From Epiperipatus broadwayi (taxonomy: Eukaryota > Onychophora > Udeonychophora > Euonychophora > Peripatidae), in the NCBI GenBank assembly GCA_028023455.1, contig JAQFVV010012395.1, forward strand, positions 7,879,998 through 7,943,997: a DNA stretch of 64,000 nucleotides. The letters are read 5' to 3'. Numbering within the stretch: position 1 is the first letter of the stretch; every line of letters starts with the position of its first letter. A model generated the notes under the pieces. It did not search any database. It was not told the DNA's origin and worked only from the letters and a program-made list of their open reading frames with translations. The position numbers and the translations under genes were made by a program. This document shows, piece by piece, positions 35,224-47,444 of this stretch.

Positions 35224-35875
35224 ATGAATATTTCAAAATTTAATGTTAATATAAGCAAAGATGTGAGGCGAAGCAGTCCATTATCACCTTACTTTTTCAA
35301 TTTATTTATTGAGAATGTAATAAAGATGATAAAAAAGAAAACTAAAGGAATTAAAATTAGTGATAGGACTGTTCATTATACAGATAATAATAGCATTATT
35401 TGTGGATTCAAAGAAAAAGAAATGAATGAAATGTTTAAGCTATTGAATGAGCTTATAAAATCTTTTAAATTAAAGACAAATGTTAATAAAACTAGAGTGA
35501 TAGTGATAGACAGATAGAAGTTAAAAAGTGGCTGTTGTATGGATAAATAATATACATTTAGAATAAGTATTTGTTATCTGGGCATTGTGACATGATTCTT
35601 GAGATTAAAAGAAAAAGAATATTAGCAAAACATACTTTTCAAAATAAAAAACTTTACTACTAAATAAAAATATTGATACAAAGAATAGAATGAAATTTAT
35701 TAAAATCTTCATTTGGAATATATTGACTTATGATTATGGATGGTCCTTGGGAAACAAAAAGGAAAAAGATTGGAAGGAATGGAAATGTGGCTATGGAGAA
35801 AATTAACTAGAATGAGTTGGATAGAAAAGAAGACTAATGGTCAAATATTAATATAATTTAGAATAGAAAAATACC
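35224..35875 (+). pseudogene. LINE reverse transcriptase palm and thumb fragment
   Basis: The frame gives KDVRRSSPLSPYFFNLFIEN (RT block RGVRQGDPLSPYLFNLYIE), GIKISDRTVHYTDNNSIICG (catalytic YADD replaced by YTDN), and LKTNVNKTRVIVID. After the stop at 35515-35517, broken frames up to 35875 retain the thumb pattern LEGMEMWLWRKLTRMSWIEK. The mutated active site and many stops make it a fossil. The fragment at 39.1 kb looks like the C-terminus of the same kind of LINE. Confidence 0.75.
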
Positions 35876-35999
35876 GAATATTGTTTTCCTGAAGGTTGTA
35901 TATTGGACTATTTTTCTAAAAACATTCAATACTATATTAAAGATAAAAATAATTTATAATAATTTTAAAAAAAATTAATAAATAAAAGAAAAAGATATA

Positions 36000-36275
36000 G
36001 AATTTTTTCTATTAAAAAGTTTTTATTTTATTAAAATTAAAAAATTTTAAAAAAGGGGAAATATAAGAAGTTAGAATAAAAGGTATTTTATTTAATTTTT
36101 TATTTATTATTTATTTTTTACCTAAATCTTTTATTAGCTCAATAAAAAATATTATTTTATTATTAAAATAATATTTTTTTTTTCTTATTAAAATATTTTT
36201 TTTTTTTTATGAGGGGGTTTTTTTTTTTTATTTTTTATATAAAAAATATTTTCAATTTTATTTTAAAGGGCGATT
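36000..36275. repeat. Low-complexity A/T block with G runs (possible assembly artefact)
   Basis: Almost pure A/T with nested short palindromes (TTTATTTTATTAAAATTAAA, AATATTATTTTATTATTAAA) and isolated AAAAGGGGAAA and GAGGGGGTTTTT. The texture differs from the rest of the window and resembles low-quality gap filling. The same style is seen at 24.70-24.83 kb. Confidence 0.45.
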
Positions 36276-36299
36276 TGAATTTAATTATTAAGATAATGG

Positions 36300-38500
36300 A
36301 AATAGTTCTATATATTGTACTGGTCGAAAAACCCACCTCCTAAACTGCAAGTCGAATCTAAACTCAGGCAGTTCAAACTGAATTCAAACCCAACTCACCA
36401 GCTCAGATTAGTAGAAATCTAAATCGACAGCACAGTGCTATGCGCCAAGAAACTAGCTCAACGGTTGGTGAGGATTAGAGACCCCTGAACTGACACTAAT
36501 ATCGGATAATAAATTAACTAAAGATAAATTTAAATCGAATCATATGTATATGTTCGGGTTGCCAACACAGACAGCGAGCCTTAACATTAAAATAATTATT
36601 GAATAAGAGAATTAAGAACTAAGACACCAAGTGTGTTTATAAAATATTTAATAATAATAATAGTAATAGTTTTGTTTGAATTTAAATGATGATTATATTA
36701 ATTAATTCTAGCCCTTAAACCAAGTTTATAATGCAAGAATGGCAGTTCCTATTATATGCCGAGTATTACGCAATATTTGAAAGTCTATATGTCTATGCCC
36801 CCAACAAGAAAATAAAGGCAGATAAAGGTATTAGTGGTGACAGAAATTATTATTCTGATTTTATTACGACAGAATGTGAGATTTATTTTCACATTCGCAA
36901 ATCCATTCATGAAGAGCAAGATACGTATTTAGGGCATAACTTTAACCTTTATTAGAAAACTTACTTAATTTAATATAATTGAGAATTTGTTTGACTTTAA
37001 TTGAAATCACTTCATCACGAATTACGAGCATCAGAGTGGGCTTTACTGGAACAGAGAGGCAACGGTGCTGACGAATTATGAGCTATAAATGAAAAGGAAA
37101 GATAATCGCTGATCGGTGGTTAAGTAGTATGGTGGCTTGTGTAACACAAGTCTTACTGCCCTTTAAGTAGACGGGGAACACGAGGAAGCCAGGCCGAGAT
37201 ATAACTATGAACCTTTGGTGTTCCGAATATAATATAAGCGGGGGAGGAAGTGCTTTCTTCCTCTATGATTAAAATATCAGTAATATCACCACCAACAAGC
37301 CATGGAGTGGAAAGATTGCCCTACATCAGCAACGTTCAAAGATGATGACTTGATAGTCACCATTTGAATAATAAAACCCAATTTATTATAGAATGCTCTA
37401 CGTGATGACTTGATCAAATTAATTAAAGTCAAATGAGCTTTTAACTAAAACTATTTTAAAGCATTTATAAATTATAGTAATTATGCCCCAAATATCGTGC
37501 CCTTCCTGAATCTAAGTAACTGAAATTTGAATTAGAATATATTTGATTCCTTTATCGACCCTTTTTGCAAAAATATTTTAAGATTATATATGAGTAAATA
37601 CATATTTGTGAATATGAAAAATAGCTGGGGCATAGATTAGAAATGGAGCTAATAATTTGTTATTAGCCAATTATAAAACTAACGCACATTTAATAATTTC
37701 TTTCGATTCGATGATTGATAGAACAGTATAAATGTAGTTCTAATGGGTGAGAATTATTATCAGATTTAATATTATATTATTTGCGTGAAGCAATTAGAAC
37801 AAAGGAGCTCATCGAGTCAAAAGATTATTGGCATATAATTAAAAATAAACGACATTAGTAAATCACACAAAATATATATATATATAATATAATAAATGAA
37901 CCACCATCGTAAGCAAGGAAAATTAAAGACTAGAGATTGAGAGAATTACTATGAATTTAAAAAAGCATAAATAAAAGGTTTTACACAGAGATTATTACAT
38001 TAAAGAATGAAAAGAGCTCTAAAAGGGAGTGTAAAGTAAAGTTCGAAACTGGCCAGAAAGTTACGGCTCATTATGGAAATATATTACCCATTTCTTCCAG
38101 GCTGGTTCCTTAGTTTACACGTCCAGGTTGGTAAAACGTAGGCATGCATTCAGTCGATTACTTGAACAGCATTTTATTTGATTTTGGCAGCATGATTTGT
38201 CTGGAAAGAATTTAGCAGTTTCATTGAAGATTTCAGGGGACTTCAGGAACCGTAGCCAGATTCCTGACGTTTTAGCCCTTCACCATGATCAAAACACTAT
38301 TTAAATTTATGATTTTAAAAAGCACAGAATTTACTGGCACTTTTCTGCAACAAAGATGGCTTCCTTCCTCCAAACTTTTCAGAGCTATTTATACTGTATC
38401 TGATGCCTTCAGGCTAGTGCTTCTTTCATTATCAATGTTACAAAATTTACTAGTTGTTTTTAGATACATTCCTTCGATAAGGCTTTCAAACTCATTAACT
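36300..38500. other. Unidentified, less AT-rich block
   Basis: Between 36.33 and 38.2 kb the sequence is clearly richer in G+C than its flanks (for example 37020-37330), without homopolymers, yet I recognise no protein. The frames at 36731-36955 (MQEWQFLLYAEYYAIF..., 74 codons) and 38285-38503 (72 codons) have normal composition but no known motif. A short near-repeat, CACGAATTACGAGC/GACGAATTATGAGC, occurs at 37016 and 37071. It could be a decayed transposon, a non-coding gene or host exons I cannot recognise. Confidence 0.35.
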
Positions 38501-38501
38501 T

Positions 38502-38531
38502 GAATTCATTTTCTAATTAGAAAATGAATTC
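38502..38531. repeat. Perfect 30-bp palindrome
   Basis: GAATTCATTTTCTAA followed by its exact reverse complement, with no spacer. It is isolated, and no element ends are visible around it. Confidence 0.85.
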
Positions 38532-39084
38532 TTAAAATCAGAAAAATGATTTTAATTAGGAAATCCTTACATTTTAAATACTTATCTTTTTTTTTAATTA
38601 ATAAAACTTTACCCATTGTTTTGGAAAGGGAGAATCTGAAAACTTATCGAAAGAATATAGCTTTTAATCATTAAAAATTTAACAAATTATTTAAAAGTAA
38701 AATAAACATTCCCGACGCAATGAAACTTTCGAACAATTATATATACTTAAACATTTATAAATATATACGCACAATCCATGCAGTTATAACATATATAAAT
38801 TCATGAATAATTTTATCATGAATTTATTAATAGCATTGATTAATTTAAACTTAAACGAATTAATTTTAATACACATTTATAAAATAAGTTTTTCTTTATG
38901 GAAATTAGCGTGGATTGAACGTATAAAGCCCCATTGCATTGGAAATTTAAGGTTAGTACTAGGGTTTGAAGTGGGCTTATGGCTAGATGTCATGAAGCTA
39001 GAATCGAGCTCAGATCCGACTGCTTCAATATAAATGCAAATACTGAATATGATAATAATGAGAAAAATTAAGTTTTTGGATCTA

Positions 39085-39240
39085 TTTTAAGACATGATAG
39101 GTTTTTATAAACTATTTTGGAATGCAAAATTTTAGGAAGAAGATTAAAAGACAAACTAAGAATATCATATATTAAAACTGTGATCAGTGAAATTGAATGT
39201 TTTTCCTATGCAGAAATGAAATGAATTTGCTGAAGATAAA
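39085..39240 (+). pseudogene. LINE C-terminal fragment
   Basis: Broken frame LRHDRFL, ILGRRLKDKLRISYIKTVIS, EIECFSYAEMK. This corresponds to the LINE tail pattern (I/L)RHDxxLxxILEGKIxGKRxxGRPRxSY...Y-x-x-MK seen in many invertebrate endonuclease-RT proteins. Only the last 50 or so residues remain. Confidence 0.65.
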
Positions 39241-39289
39241 ACAATGTGGCTGTAATGACAAGTCATTTCCTTTAGAAACTGTTGATCCT

Positions 39290-40433
39290 TGAGATTAATT
39301 TGATTTCTTTTAGGTAGAATCATTTATATAATTGCCAGATTCAAACATGATCTTTAATCTTTCTGGTATTAAGTAAGGCTTTTAATATCTACTTGATATT
39401 TGATAGACATTGTAATGTATATTATACTGACCAATATATATACCTACACTATTAAAGACTACTTATCTGCCACCCCAGTTTATTAAACATCAAATCAAAA
39501 ATATATAATTATTTATTTGTGTACAGTATTAGGATATGAATGATAATGTATTGATGGTATATATAAATATAGTTTGTTATATTTAGTATTGAAACATAAA
39601 GGTTATTTGACAAAATCAATTCAATTTATATTTAAGATTTGACTTTGATTATTCCGCAGTAGGCATCACCATTTAAATTTTTAAATGGACCAGGTTTGCC
39701 ACTTGATTATACATTTTATTTTCACTTTCCAATTCTCCATTTATTGATGCAAGGTTTGAATATCTATGTTTACTAACCATTGATGTGCAGGTATAACTAT
39801 AGAACATATTTATAAATAAAGAACTTATTGTGATAATCTTATGTTTATGATAAAAATATTTAATAATAACAATAATAATTTTAAAAAAATATCAACAAAG
39901 TAAGATTTATTCCTAATGTGACTCCTTATTAAGTAAAAACATAAAATAAAATATATATATTTGCAAACACATACATATAAAATATTTTAACCAAATCTCA
40001 TTAATCTAACTTGTTTATTTAAAATATTAAGAAGTGATATCATACTTAATTATTTTACTGTATATTATTTTTTAAAGACAAACATTTATATTTACATACT
40101 ATAAATGTCACTGGATTTGTAGTAATTATTATATTAATAAAGAAAATTTGATATTGAAATTAATAAAATTAAATATCTAAGAACAAAAAATACAAAAGCA
40201 ATTATTTACGCCTTATATATATAGATTAATGAAAGTACAGATATCATCTGTTTACTACATTTCATTTTCCATTTAATTTCTGCATTTAAACAGTGCATGA
40301 AGCTTCTGAAGCCTTACTGGGATAACTAATCGATAAATTGATAAATTGATTCATTGTATTTTTGACATTGATGCATATTTAAAGTTGAAAGTAGTGGAAC
40401 CCAAATTTTTTTATAAAATAATTTAAAAATAAA
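39290..40433. other. No gene seen
   Basis: AT-rich, with no recognised element between the LINE tail fragment and the TIR element that begins at 40436. Confidence 0.4.
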
Positions 40434-40989
40434 TACACCTGGGTCTCGTTTTATGCGATAGATAGGTTCCTCAGAAAATGCACACAAAAGAAATCGCACA
40501 AAAATAAATGTAACTTACTTTGAAAAATGGGGATAGGTTCCCATAATTTTCTGAAATTGGCATAAAAGCAAAGCAACAAAGAAAAATTACTTTAAAATTC
40601 GCATTAAACAAATAAGGAAATAAAGTATGACTAATAAAAAATTTCAAATATATGAAAAAAATTAATATAAGATAAACTTTTTTTACTTTTTTTATTAACT
40701 ACAGTATTTAATTTTACATTTTTTTCATACATATTTTAATCTGTTATTTTACAATGTGGGTTCATTTGTGAACTAGTAAGAATTCAGATTCACAACGTGT
40801 TGTACAACTAGCGCCACTTCCAGTCTTGTGCTGTTTCTATATTACAAAAATGAGATGGCAATCAAAACAAAAAGATTAGACATTATCATTCGAAAGATTA
40901 TTTTCAATTTATAAAATCAATAAAATCTTCCTTATTATTTATTTTAAAAATCTAAAAAAATATTTATTTCTGTTAATATCTAACAAAAT

Positions 40990-41590
40990 ATGCTTTAAAA
41001 GTTTAAAATTTTTGAATATTTATTGCGATATTTTTAAACATATGTATAAATCTATTATTATTATTTACTCATTAGTATAAGTAGGTTATTTATATAGAAG
41101 CTAAGTTTCTAAATACAGCTTATGGCCATATTAACATAAGCTGCTAATATAACGTTATATTTTTGAAAGAAAAAAAAGTATTTCAAGTCAAAATAAGTTA
41201 TTAATAATTTAAATTTCCTGATATCTAATAAATATAGTGAAATATGAAGGATATTAAAAAGAAACATGGGTGCTTGTCTTATAGATAAAGATGCCATTGG
41301 ATGGTGCCATTTTCACACTAAAACTATAAAATATGACCATTCCCGGGCTGTTGATTATAATAATTTTGCTGTGCTTTTTTGTAATGCGAAAATAAAAACA
41401 AAACAAAATCGTCTTTTATAAATATAAATACATTTTAAAAGTTTAAATTTTTTGAATATTTATTGCGATATTTTTATATGTAAGTATAAATCTATTATTA
41501 TTATTTACTCATTAGTATAAATAAGTTATTTACATAGAAGCTAAGTTCTAAATACAGCTTCAGGCTATGTTCAAGTTAGCTGCAAATATT
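40990..41590 (+). repeat. Direct repeat pair (~160 bp) inside the TIR element
   Basis: GAATATTTATTGCGATATTT and ATAAATCTATTATTATTATT, then ATTTACTCATTAGTATAA and AGAAGCTAAGTT, occur in the same order at about 40990-41155 and 41432-41590, with minor differences. Confidence 0.85.
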
Positions 41591-41665
41591 TTTTATTAAC
41601 GTATACAATTTAAATGATAATAATAAATGTAAAATAAAATCGACAAATTACAATTTGATTCGTGT

Positions 41666-41810
41666 TTTTTCTATCGTATATTTTTTTAATTGTGTTACGG
41701 CTTTTTTTATCAATTTTCTATCGGATATTTTTTTACTTGTGTTATGGCTTTTTTTTATCAATTTTCTATCGGATATTTTTTTACTTGTGTTACGACTTTT
41801 TTTGTTGTTG
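41666..41810 (+). repeat. Three tandem ~48-bp units
   Basis: TTTTCTATCG(T/G)(A/G)TATTTTTT...TGTGTTA(C/T)G(G/A)CTTTTTTT starts at 41666, 41714 and 41762. The second and third copies are the most alike. Confidence 0.85.
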
Positions 41811-41974
41811 TTGTTTAACTAAAAAATAATAATTGTAATAAAAAGTAAAATTTCTTAGTCTATTTTTTATTTTTTTAGTTTTCGTTTTACATTTTTTTTT
41901 TTTTACAGACAAAGAGATATTATGGATATTTTTTACTTCAAATAGAATGACAATAAAAAGTAAAAGTTGTTACG

Positions 41975-42017
41975 GTTAGGTTTAGAGTTAGTTTTAGGGT
42001 TAGGTTTAGGGTTAGTG
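41975..42017 (+). repeat. Short degenerate TTAGGG-like patch
   Basis: Reads as alternating TTAGGT/TTAGGG/TTAGAG-like words (for example TTTTAGGGTTAGGTTTAGGG). It lies inside a DNA transposon and is only about 43 bp, so it is probably a local simple repeat rather than a former telomere. Confidence 0.55.
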
Positions 42018-43084
42018 TTCTGTTGTTTGTAATGCTAAAATAAAAAAATTCAAAATCGTAACTGTACTCGGATAAAATAAAGAAACTCAAACTTTTTTAA
42101 ACAACAACAAACACATATAAATGTCTTCTTTACTTATTAAACATGTTTATAATATTTGCTTTTTATGAAATTTACAAAAAATCGTGTATATTTGTACTTT
42201 TCTTACTGGATATTTTTTTTGGTACTGCTCTTTTTTACTTCAAAAATATACACACAGTAGAATCTTCTTTGTCTCGTGGAATGTTACGAACAGTACGTTA
42301 CTTGACGCGTTACCTAATTGCAACTCACTAAAAACATAGATATTTAACATTTTCCCAATTAAAACTTCAATACAGTACGTTGTAAAAATCTGAACATTTC
42401 AATACTTTAAAATAAAAAAAAATCCAATGAAAACAACATTTTCATCGAATTCAAATACAAACTCTCTCATCAAGCCGTAAATATTTTATAAACTGTGCGA
42501 GTTCGGAAAATGTATTTGCTGCGATGCGACATACATGCTGTACTGCGACGCGACATAACGGCCTACATTCTGTAGCACAACAAAAAAGTTGTATTATAGA
42601 AAACACAGGTTTGAACGTGTCGGCTGCGGAAACAGCATTTTTATGTGTTTTAGCGTGAAAACGGCACCATAGAGCGGCGTCTTTAGCTATAAGATGAGTA
42701 CCGAAACATGAATTGCATAACTTCAAAATTGCATTAAAATAATCCACATAAAACGAGACCCAGGTGTATGTGAAGAATAAAATAGATATGTACTTTTACA
42801 AGAGCTGTATTTAAATAAAATAGTAATAGTTTTTTGTAATAATTTTTTAATAAAGTAATCAAAAAGCATAAATGGTTTTCAAAAAATTGAACATCTATTA
42901 TATGTAATTCATCATTAAAAAAGAAAATATTTTCCCATAATGTTTTAAAAGTTTTTACAAAGTAATCTCAAAAAAAAATTGTGTTTTGTACTTGCACAAT
43001 AAGAAAATATCAGGTTTATTGAACTTTTGCACATGTAATTAGTTCATCCTTGAAAAATAAAAATTTTCCCATAAGGAGACATTA

Positions 43085-43337
43085 GCTAAGCAGTTGGTAA
43101 CAATCAAATGGATTCTGTTAATCCAGTGACTGGATAAATAGTCAACCATTTATGGGTTGAAGCCAAATTCTGAAGAAAATGATAGTCACACCCCCTGAAC
43201 TATTACAGTCACATCTGGATCACACATACTGTGTCGCCAATTATTTAAATAAAACTAACTGGAACATCTTTCTAGTTTTTTTGGGATGTTCACCCTGCTT
43301 ATTGCCAGTAATCAAAGTAACAAAAAAAAAAAAAAAA
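43085..43337 (+). mobile_element. tRNA-derived SINE with poly-A tail
   Basis: The head resembles a tRNA-Asn: AGCAGTTGGTAAC (A box), an anticodon-like CTGTTAAT, then GGGTTGAAGCC (B box) at about 43155-43165. A ~150-bp unrelated body and a 15-base poly-A (about 43320-43336) follow, the expected SINE layout. The open frame at 43179-43406 is incidental. Confidence 0.65.
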
Positions 43338-43339
43338 TT

Positions 43340-46195
43340 CATTTTACCTTTTTTTTTTTTGTTATTCACCCATTTCATTGTTTTATTGCATTTATTGATC
43401 AAATAATAAATTTTTTTTGATGAAAAATAAACAAAAAAATATATCCTTTACAAATATATTTCATTCTTTACTAATGTATTTCATAAACTTGACATTAATA
43501 GTGGACCCTTACTTTTTATCTATTTTGAAAATTTGAACGATAAATAAGAAAATTTCCAGAAAAAAGAAATACATAATTTACAATCAATAACATTACCAAA
43601 CAAAATATGTGCATATAATTTATAATCAATTTGTACTTTAATATGATGTTTTTTTTATGATAATGCAATTTTCTTAAAAATGTTTAATTTATCAATGAAT
43701 TTTCCCAGTATGGCTTCAATAGCTCCACTGTTTAAAACAGAAACTAAGCGGAAAATTACATGTAGTATCTGATTATATTAGTATCTTACTAAATATGATA
43801 GGAATTTTTTTTCATCTATAGTTTTGAATGTCTGTGTGCACATTAACTGCATTGATATTTTTTCCATATGTAAATTTTATCAGTTTTACTTCAGTTTTAG
43901 TTTTTATCCACTGCACGGAACTATTGAAGCCATTTTGGGATAAGTAATCAATAAATTTTAGATTCAGCATACTTTATATACATAAACAAGAATGTAAGTT
44001 TGTTGAAGGAAATTAATCTTCACACATGCACTATTAGATTAAATTTACATGAACTCACTTGGCAATAAATGTTATTTTTATATAAATCAACCCTTATTGA
44101 CCGTGCTTAAATCAGGACTTGGACTTATTATGAGCCTGATATTTCAATTGACAAATTATTTGTACAAATTTAGTTTATATATCACAGGGAAGAAAAAGTT
44201 TCTCATTTTTAAATACCTATGGTTTTGAATTATATTAATTTGAATACATGTGAATGAATAAGATCAATTGAAATATTAAGCTTTGATTTAAGCGTCGTTG
44301 GTTTAGTATAAAAAAGAGAAAAAAATCTTTATTAGTAATAAACTTATTTCTATATTATGCTGATTAACTTAAATAATAATTTGGCTTAGCATTTGTGAGA
44401 GGGGAAATGTCTTATTTTTATTCATTAATAGTAAAGTAACTTTTTTGTTATGTCTTTCAAATTTGAAATAATAATTCAATTTGTTGGTAACAGAATTAAT
44501 TTTATTTTATTGTTAGTTTTATGTAACCAATTATTAAAGTTGTAATTAATAATTTGTTAAGTGCATACTCATTACATAAGTAATATATATTAAGGCTATA
44601 ACCTTAAGACTATGCACCTGGATGCAACAGTAGGGACCTCTACAAATCTTAACACAATATTGATAATTTTAAAAGACATATTTTTTGAATTATTGCACTA
44701 CAAGCATTATGTATTTTGTATATGGTAACTATTTACAAATATGATCATTCAACGAGTGCTTTAATATTTAATAGCAATAAAGATTTTTATATATTTCTGG
44801 CTTACATTTGGATTATGCAAAAAGTCTTGAAATAGATTACTAACATTGCTTGGGACTTCGTGTTTATAGAGTCAAAAATTGAATCATGTATGGCAAAACA
44901 TTTTTTTCATGACTCTCTTACTTTATTATATTTCGACAGAGATGATGTTTCTTATTTTGCTCACAATCATGACTATAAGTGAAAGAATCATGTGGCATTC
45001 GATTTGATATATTATTTTTGGCCGAAAGGTTGAAAACAGTTTTTCCATCAGTTTTTACTTGAGATCATTCAAACACAATAGCTCCGCTATATCCATGGTA
45101 TTTGATTTTAAGCCTTCATGCAGAGGCTTGAATGCATGAATAATATTAAACTTTTTTAAAAATAGATCTTATATTTTCATATAAAATTTTACTCATTAAG
45201 ATATCAAGCAAAACAGAGTTATGTAGGTATAAAAAAAAACAATAATAGTAATACATTGAGAAAGAAACCATATCACTACATACTGAGTTTGTTATACAAG
45301 GAAATGTTGATTAAAATAATTCTGTTCATGCAAACATACATCAAATTTTTATTTTATTTTATTTATTTATTCTTATCAAATTGTGGGATATTCATGAGAG
45401 ATATGAAAGGGCTGTTGCTTATTTTTTACTGTATCAATCTCAGAGCTATAGCTAGTTATTTTGGATTCAAAATCTAAGAGTTTGAAATTTTTAGATATCC
45501 GTATGCAACATTACATCCTGTCTGATGTAAGGAAAATTGACTAGAAACTAAACATGTTATTTTTTCCTTATAGTTTCTATTAATGAAACTAATTCTTAAA
45601 TAAATACCTATGAATGAAGGCAGTGGTCATCATTATCTGATTAAGGAAATTGTCTTGACATCTATTGCTTGGTAAATTTCTATATAACCTTTGTTAATGT
45701 ATCTGTTTTTTTTTTTAATATTAACAGATAGCCCAATCTCTACTGAAGTGTAATAAGATTTATATCTGAATATGAAGATTGTGATAAATATTGTGATATA
45801 ATTTTTATACATTTATTTACAAATATTGACAGATCACCTAAAAATAATATTACCATTGATTGTTATAATGACCACAACAGTGGCATACCTATGGTGAAGC
45901 AAATCAAAGCACTGTATATGGATTCCAGGATTTCAAAAATTTTTGTTTTATATATATTCAAAAAAAAAGTATTAAATTATATATCATAAATATTAAAAAG
46001 AGCCATTTTTGAAATTTTGTACAGGGATCCAAAAATTCTTGCTATATTATTGGACTACAGTCAAGGTTTAAGATTCTTTTCAATAATTGAATAATACCAT
46101 ATAATACTCAATTGTCCAAACACCACCTTAAGATATCAATATTTTAAAAACATCTCATGTTTCCCATTTTTTATGCTTGTTTATAACTGTTATTA
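43340..46195. other. No gene seen
   Basis: AT-rich with several poly-T/A runs. The frame at 45256-45477 (73 codons) and others lack family features. No TIR pairs or LINE motifs recognised. Confidence 0.4.
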
Positions 46196-47020
46196 AAACA
46201 GGCAAAACTCTTCATACAGTATTGCCACTCAGTGCAAGCCAGAATAATCAATGGATGCCAGAAGGCTTGTGCATAAAATCCATAGTGCCAACTCATCCAA
46301 TATCCTCAGAATAGTTTTTGGCTTGTGGTCTTCTTCAGTGACGAGCCTTGGATCTGATTCTAGATGCAGTGCTCTCAGATCCATCCAAGGCTCCTCACTG
46401 ATGAAGGCCACAAGCCAGAAACTAGTCTGGGGATATTGGATGAGTATGCACTAGATGGAGATTTTATGCATAAGCCTTCTGCCATCCATTGATTACTCTG
46501 GCTTGCACAGAATGACAATACTGTGTGAAGAGTTTTGCCTGTTTTATGTTTTAATAACAGTTATAAGCAAGCATAAAAAATGGTGATTAGGTGATGTTTA
46601 TTGGCTTAAAACCAGTCCTGCCTAATAAGATAGTGGTGGCTATGGTTATTAAAGAACCAAAGACACCAAAATCTATAGGTACTGAACAAGTTCAGACCTA
46701 TATGACTATATAAGCTAATAAGCTTGGATTGAAAATGTTATTGTGTTTTCAATTTAAGACTCATAGTTTTGTAATTAAGTAGAGATAAAAGGTGGCTGCT
46801 TGAGAGTTGCATTAGATCATAAGATCTAGGTGCTGTGCTCTCAGATTCAAGACTTCTTGCTCTCAGATCCCCCACAAGCCAGAAACTAGTCTGGGGATAT
46901 TGGATGAGTAGGCACTAGATGGGGATTTTAAGCACAAACCTTCTGACATCCATTGATTACTCTGGCTTGCACTGAGTGACAATACTGTATGGAGAGATTT
47001 GCCTATTTTAAAAACAGCTT
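46196..47020. repeat. Hammerhead-repeat locus: inverted half unit followed by tandem plus-strand units
   Basis: A minus-strand half unit (46196-46345) meets plus-strand units (46350-47020) head to head, so 46200-46345 and 46390-46545 form a large hairpin. Plus-strand predicted cleavage positions are after 46427 and after 46890 (463 bp apart). The second ribozyme lacks about 22 bp including CTGATGA. The unit boundary GTATGGAGAG...TTTGCCT is intact in both. The overlapping short open frames at 46229-46454 are products of the palindrome. Confidence 0.88.
46376..46444 (+). ncRNA. Predicted type I hammerhead ribozyme (A-A mismatch at the base of helix II)
   Basis: Core: CTGATGA (46398-46404), helix II AGGC/GCCA with loop CACAA, GAAA (46418-46421), then CTAGTC with cleavage expected after 46427. 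Helix I: TCCTCA/TGGGGA (46392-46397 with 46428-46433), an internal loop, then ATCCAA/TTGGAT (46383-46388 with 46436-46441). The first helix II pair is A-A instead of the T-A seen at 53.7 and 54.1 kb, so activity may be reduced. Confidence 0.65.
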
Positions 47021-47267
47021 TCTTATACCAACAGGATTAATAATTCATAAGAAATTTGAGCGATGTAGGTGTCAGAATTGGAATGATCCAATAATGTTTT
47101 AGAGTCTGATTCTCTACTACTTCCTTAAACTATGCAGGACACAAACAATTGTTGCTAAGGCATTTATTATGTTATCATAATCTTCATAACAAGAAAGTTT
47201 CGTTTTTTCATCTAATCATTTCATATAGATATATGAAATAAACTACTTCACTAGCTGAAAATTTAAA

Positions 47268-47444
47268 TATAAAATGTCTACCTCCCCCCCTCAGCCATGT
47301 TTTTAGCAGTCATTTTAAAACAAAGATAAAGGCTGAATTTAATGGCATACGGACAAGTGGTATTCAGTCTGTTTTTGTTTAAAAAAGGATGCATTTGAAA
47401 GAACGTAACGTGGGGGGTGGGGTGGGTGATAGACATTTTATATA
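47268..47444. mobile_element. Candidate MITE with G/C-rich inverted ends
   Basis: TATAAAATGTCTACCTCCCC at 47268 pairs with the inverse at 47444 (GGTGATAGACATTTTATA), with C-rich and G-rich stretches inside each end. 177 bp, non-coding. The flanks are AT repeats, so the target duplication cannot be read. The frame at 47278-47469 is incidental. Confidence 0.5.

Larger units (their letters stand above)
40436..42766. mobile_element. 2.33-kb TIR DNA transposon, TA target duplication (Tc1/mariner-pogo-like)
   Basis: CACCTGGGTCTCGTTTTATG opens the element at 40436 and its exact inverse closes it at 42766, each flanked by TA (40434-40435, 42767-42768). TA duplication points to the Tc1/mariner/pogo group. 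No transposase is recognisable; the minus-strand frame at 42451-42747 (98 codons, Cys/Ala-rich) matches nothing I know. The interior contains a ~160-bp segment repeated directly (about 40990-41155 and 41432-41590), three tandem ~48-bp units and a degenerate TTAGGG-like patch. It looks like a non-autonomous element that has accumulated internal duplications. Confidence 0.8.

Noticed and set aside
41975-42017. TTAGGG-like words suggesting an interstitial telomere
   Set aside because: Only about 43 bp, irregular, and inside a TIR transposon with other simple tandem repeats. No array.
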